Below are positions 62,218 to 64,000 of a stretch of DNA of 64,000 bases, piece by piece. The DNA comes from Clostridiaceae bacterium (GTDB taxonomy: Bacteria; Bacillota; Clostridia; Saccharofermentanales; DTU023). A model generated the notes under the pieces. That model searched no databases, was not told where the DNA came from, and was given only the letters and a program-made list of their open reading frames with translations. The translations under genes and the position numbers were made by a program. The stretch covers positions 1 through 64,000 of the forward strand of contig DUOO01000063.1 in the NCBI GenBank assembly GCA_012838795.1, written 5' to 3'. The first letter of the stretch is position 1. Every line of letters begins with the position of its first letter.

Positions 62218-62898
62218 ATGGAAAAACATTCTGCAAATCCAAATAATGAATATAATAAAATAACAGACAGCAATATAATAAGAAACATCATACAGGATTA
62301 CCGGTTAAAGCCTTTAGGTAATCAAAGACGAGCGGCAATTATATTATTACTGATTGAAATTGCTGACGAACTGCATTTGATTTTTCAAGTCAGAGGTAAT
62401 ACGATCAGGCAACCGGGCGAATCTTCTTTTCCGGGTGGGGGAATAGAAGAAGGGGAAACACCGCTGCGAGCAGCTTTACGTGAAACACAAGAAGAAATGG
62501 GCATTCCGTCCAATGAAATTGAAATTTGGGGTGAAATAGATACTTCCATAAGTGATCAGCATATAGTACATTGTTTTGTCGGTTTTTTACCAAATTTTAA
62601 TTTAAGCGATTTACAACCTGATCCCTATGAAGTCGATCATTTTTATACTGTAGAACTGAATTACTTTCTGGAACATGAACCGACTTTTTATAAATTGGAA
62701 ACAAAACCTTTACCGGATTCAGATTTTCCTTTTGAAAAAATAAAAGGCGGGATCAATTATCCGTTTTATAATCTGAATAAATGGTTGCCGTTTTACACTT
62801 TACCGGAACACTTAAATGACGTAGTACTCTGGGGTTACACCGCAAGATGTGTTTATCGTTTTACCGAAATTATCAAGAACGCCTCAAAATCCATGTAA
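62218..62898 (+). CDS. NUDIX hydrolase, CoA pyrophosphatase-like
   Basis: This 226-aa protein has the Nudix box GGGIEEGETPLRAALRETQE-EMG and, just before it, IRQPGESSFPGG, the PS01293-like motif of the NudL/PCD1 CoA diphosphatase subgroup. These enzymes hydrolyse CoA and its derivatives to 3',5'-ADP and phosphopantetheine, often on oxidised CoA. The length (~200) fits. AAGGAA precedes the ATG. A strong terminator follows. Confidence 0.9.
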   Translation: MEKHSANPNNEYNKITDSNIIRNIIQDYRLKPLGNQRRAAIILLLIEIADELHLIFQVRGNTIRQPGESSFPGGGIEEGETPLRAALRETQEEMGIPSNEIEIWGEIDTSISDQHIVHCFVGFLPNFNLSDLQPDPYEVDHFYTVELNYFLEHEPTFYKLETKPLPDSDFPFEKIKGGINYPFYNLNKWLPFYTLPEHLNDVVLWGYTARCVYRFTEIIKNASKSM

Positions 62899-62918
62899 AT
62901 TATTAAATGAAATATATA

Positions 62919-62956
62919 ATGACAAATTTTGACATTGTCAAAATTTGTCATTTTTC
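62919..62956 (+). terminator. Intrinsic terminator after the NUDIX gene
   Basis: ATGACAAATTTTGA and TCAAAATTTGTCAT form a perfect 14-bp stem around CATTG, followed by TTTT. The long perfect dyad could also serve as an operator. Confidence 0.85.
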
Positions 62957-63163
62957 TATAACTACACTTTATTCTATTTGTTATTAGTATAATTTTAATA
63001 ACCGGGCTATTTTCAGCAGTATTTTATAGAAACAAGTGTTTTAAATTGTTAAGTTTTTGCATTGTCTAAATTATCTGAGCAGCATAGCAATTATATTGAT
63101 TGCACAGCTAGAGTCGTAATTAAATCGGAAAATATCTATAAGCAATATTACAGGAGGATATCA

Positions 63164-64000
63164 ATGAAAAAATTGAGAATGGTATCTTTTATTTTACTTT
63201 TTGCTTTTCTTTTTCAAATAATCGGTTGTTCTAAAAAAAATAATTTGAATATACCAACTGATTCTACAAAGATTGAAAAAACCGAAAAGATGCAAACTGA
63301 TGGTTTTACAGCTGATGACAGTAGGGTCAAGCAACCAACTGAGCAAAAAGTCAAAACTGAACAGGTAACCCTCTCAGCAGACCAAACATCTGCCGAAATA
63401 TGTGACATCAAAGTTGATGTCGGAGATTTTGTTTTAGATGGAGAAGAAGAATTAGTTGTTACTGTACTCGAACAAGAGGTTTTAGAAGAAGAAGATAAAC
63501 AAATTGATGTATATGAAATTTCCATAGGGGATAAAAGTGAACTTAATGATTTCATAACGATTAGAATGCCGTATAGAACAGATTTTTGTGATGCCGGCGA
63601 AGATCCTGCAGAATGTGTTCAAGGACAGTACAAAAATGAAGAAACCGGACTATGGGAAATAATTCCTTATTCAGTAGATAAAGAAAATCAAGAAGTAGTA
63701 ATAATGACAGACCATCTTTCAAAATTCGGGGTATGCTACGTAAGAAATGCCGGTGCCAGAAATGCATATGTTTCTATGGATATCGGATCACCCGATTTTG
63801 AAGACAGTGAACTGGCGGGAATAGTTGAAGAATATTTAGAAAGTACCAACAAAAGTTTATTGATGCAAGAGACCGGTGCAACTGTATTAGATAATTTATT
63901 CAGTGCAAATGAAGCTTATGATAAATATGCTAGAGGATATGCAGATAATTTAGCAAAATTGTTTACAATAGGCGAAAAAGATTTTGGCGGTTTGTTTCAT
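63164..64000 (+). CDS. Predicted lipoprotein, N-terminal part (runs off the window)
   Basis: This frame, absent from the ORF track because it has no stop in the window, starts at ATG 63164 with CAGGAGG 7 bases upstream and is open for 279 codons. The signal peptide ends in lipobox IIGC (Cys ~23). A charged Lys/Thr/Glu linker (~25-70) follows, then a beta-rich domain resembling the ZU5/UPA-like autoproteolytic or Ig-type surface fold only in outline (VGDFVLDGEEELVVTVLEQ; DHLSKFGVCYVRN near 190). I cannot assign a family. The final ~60 residues become helical. Probably an exported binding protein. Confidence 0.65.
   Translation, partial: MKKLRMVSFILLFAFLFQIIGCSKKNNLNIPTDSTKIEKTEKMQTDGFTADDSRVKQPTEQKVKTEQVTLSADQTSAEICDIKVDVGDFVLDGEEELVVTVLEQEVLEEEDKQIDVYEISIGDKSELNDFITIRMPYRTDFCDAGEDPAECVQGQYKNEETGLWEIIPYSVDKENQEVVIMTDHLSKFGVCYVRNAGARNAYVSMDIGSPDFEDSELAGIVEEYLESTNKSLLMQETGATVLDNLFSANEAYDKYARGYADNLAKLFTIGEKDFGGLFH

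Overview
The window comes from a low-GC (by eye mid-to-high 30s % GC) Gram-positive anaerobe, most likely a member of the Clostridia. The evidence is a PolC-type DNA polymerase III, a PASTA Ser/Thr kinase with a PP2C phosphatase, ScpA/ScpB, sortase-type surface proteins, biotin-dependent sodium-pumping decarboxylases and several 4Fe-4S proteins. I cannot name the species from sequence alone.

Region 1 (1-8.5 kb) is an accessory and decay zone. It opens inside a Cna-B repeat surface protein whose first 100 bases are clearly GC-richer than the rest. Next come remnants of an MBL-fold hydrolase, a GNAT acetyltransferase and a glycosyltransferase with a large internal deletion. Interspersed intact genes encode a bacterial PH-domain protein (preceded by a structured, possibly RNA-coding leader), a cupin, a YbaK-type deacylase, an XRE/CPBP-protease fusion, an LPxTG surface protein and a small lipoprotein.

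Region 2 (8.5-19.2 kb) is an energy-metabolism block. It holds NADP-isocitrate dehydrogenase, the ACT/PFL (UPF0237/UPF0210) pair, and two complete four-gene decarboxylase sodium-pump operons (carboxyltransferase, gamma-like, biotin carrier, beta). The two operons have the same gene order but converge tail to tail around a DUF4190-like membrane protein.

Region 3 (19.4-22.2 kb, minus strand) looks like an extracytoplasmic redox operon: TlpA-like thioredoxin lipoprotein, a 52-aa CXXC membrane peptide absent from the ORF track, a NapH-like 4Fe-4S membrane protein, and Lgt. A GNAT protein and a CAT/E2-like acyltransferase follow.

Region 4 (23.9-62.9 kb) is conserved housekeeping: site-2 protease, scpAB, cmk, plsC, S1-domain protein; a dipeptidase with an unusual N-terminal extension; rpsB-tsf-pyrH-frr-uppS-cdsA-dxr-rseP-ispG-polC; then priA-def-fmt-protease-rsmB-rlmN-prpC-prkC-rsgA-rpe-thiN, a Crp/Fnr regulator, folP and xerC on the minus strand, then asd, a LacI regulator and a NUDIX CoA pyrophosphatase. 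The window ends inside a lipoprotein gene.

The points most worth a second look are: (i) PolC, whose proofreading exonuclease domain appears to have lost its catalytic acidic residues; (ii) the mirror-image pair of sodium-pump operons; (iii) the TlpA/CXXC-peptide/4Fe-4S/Lgt redox operon; (iv) the putative structured RNA before the PH-domain gene; (v) a priA gene with no ATG/GTG/TTG start at its conserved N-terminus. No tRNA, rRNA, insertion sequence or CRISPR array was recognised.
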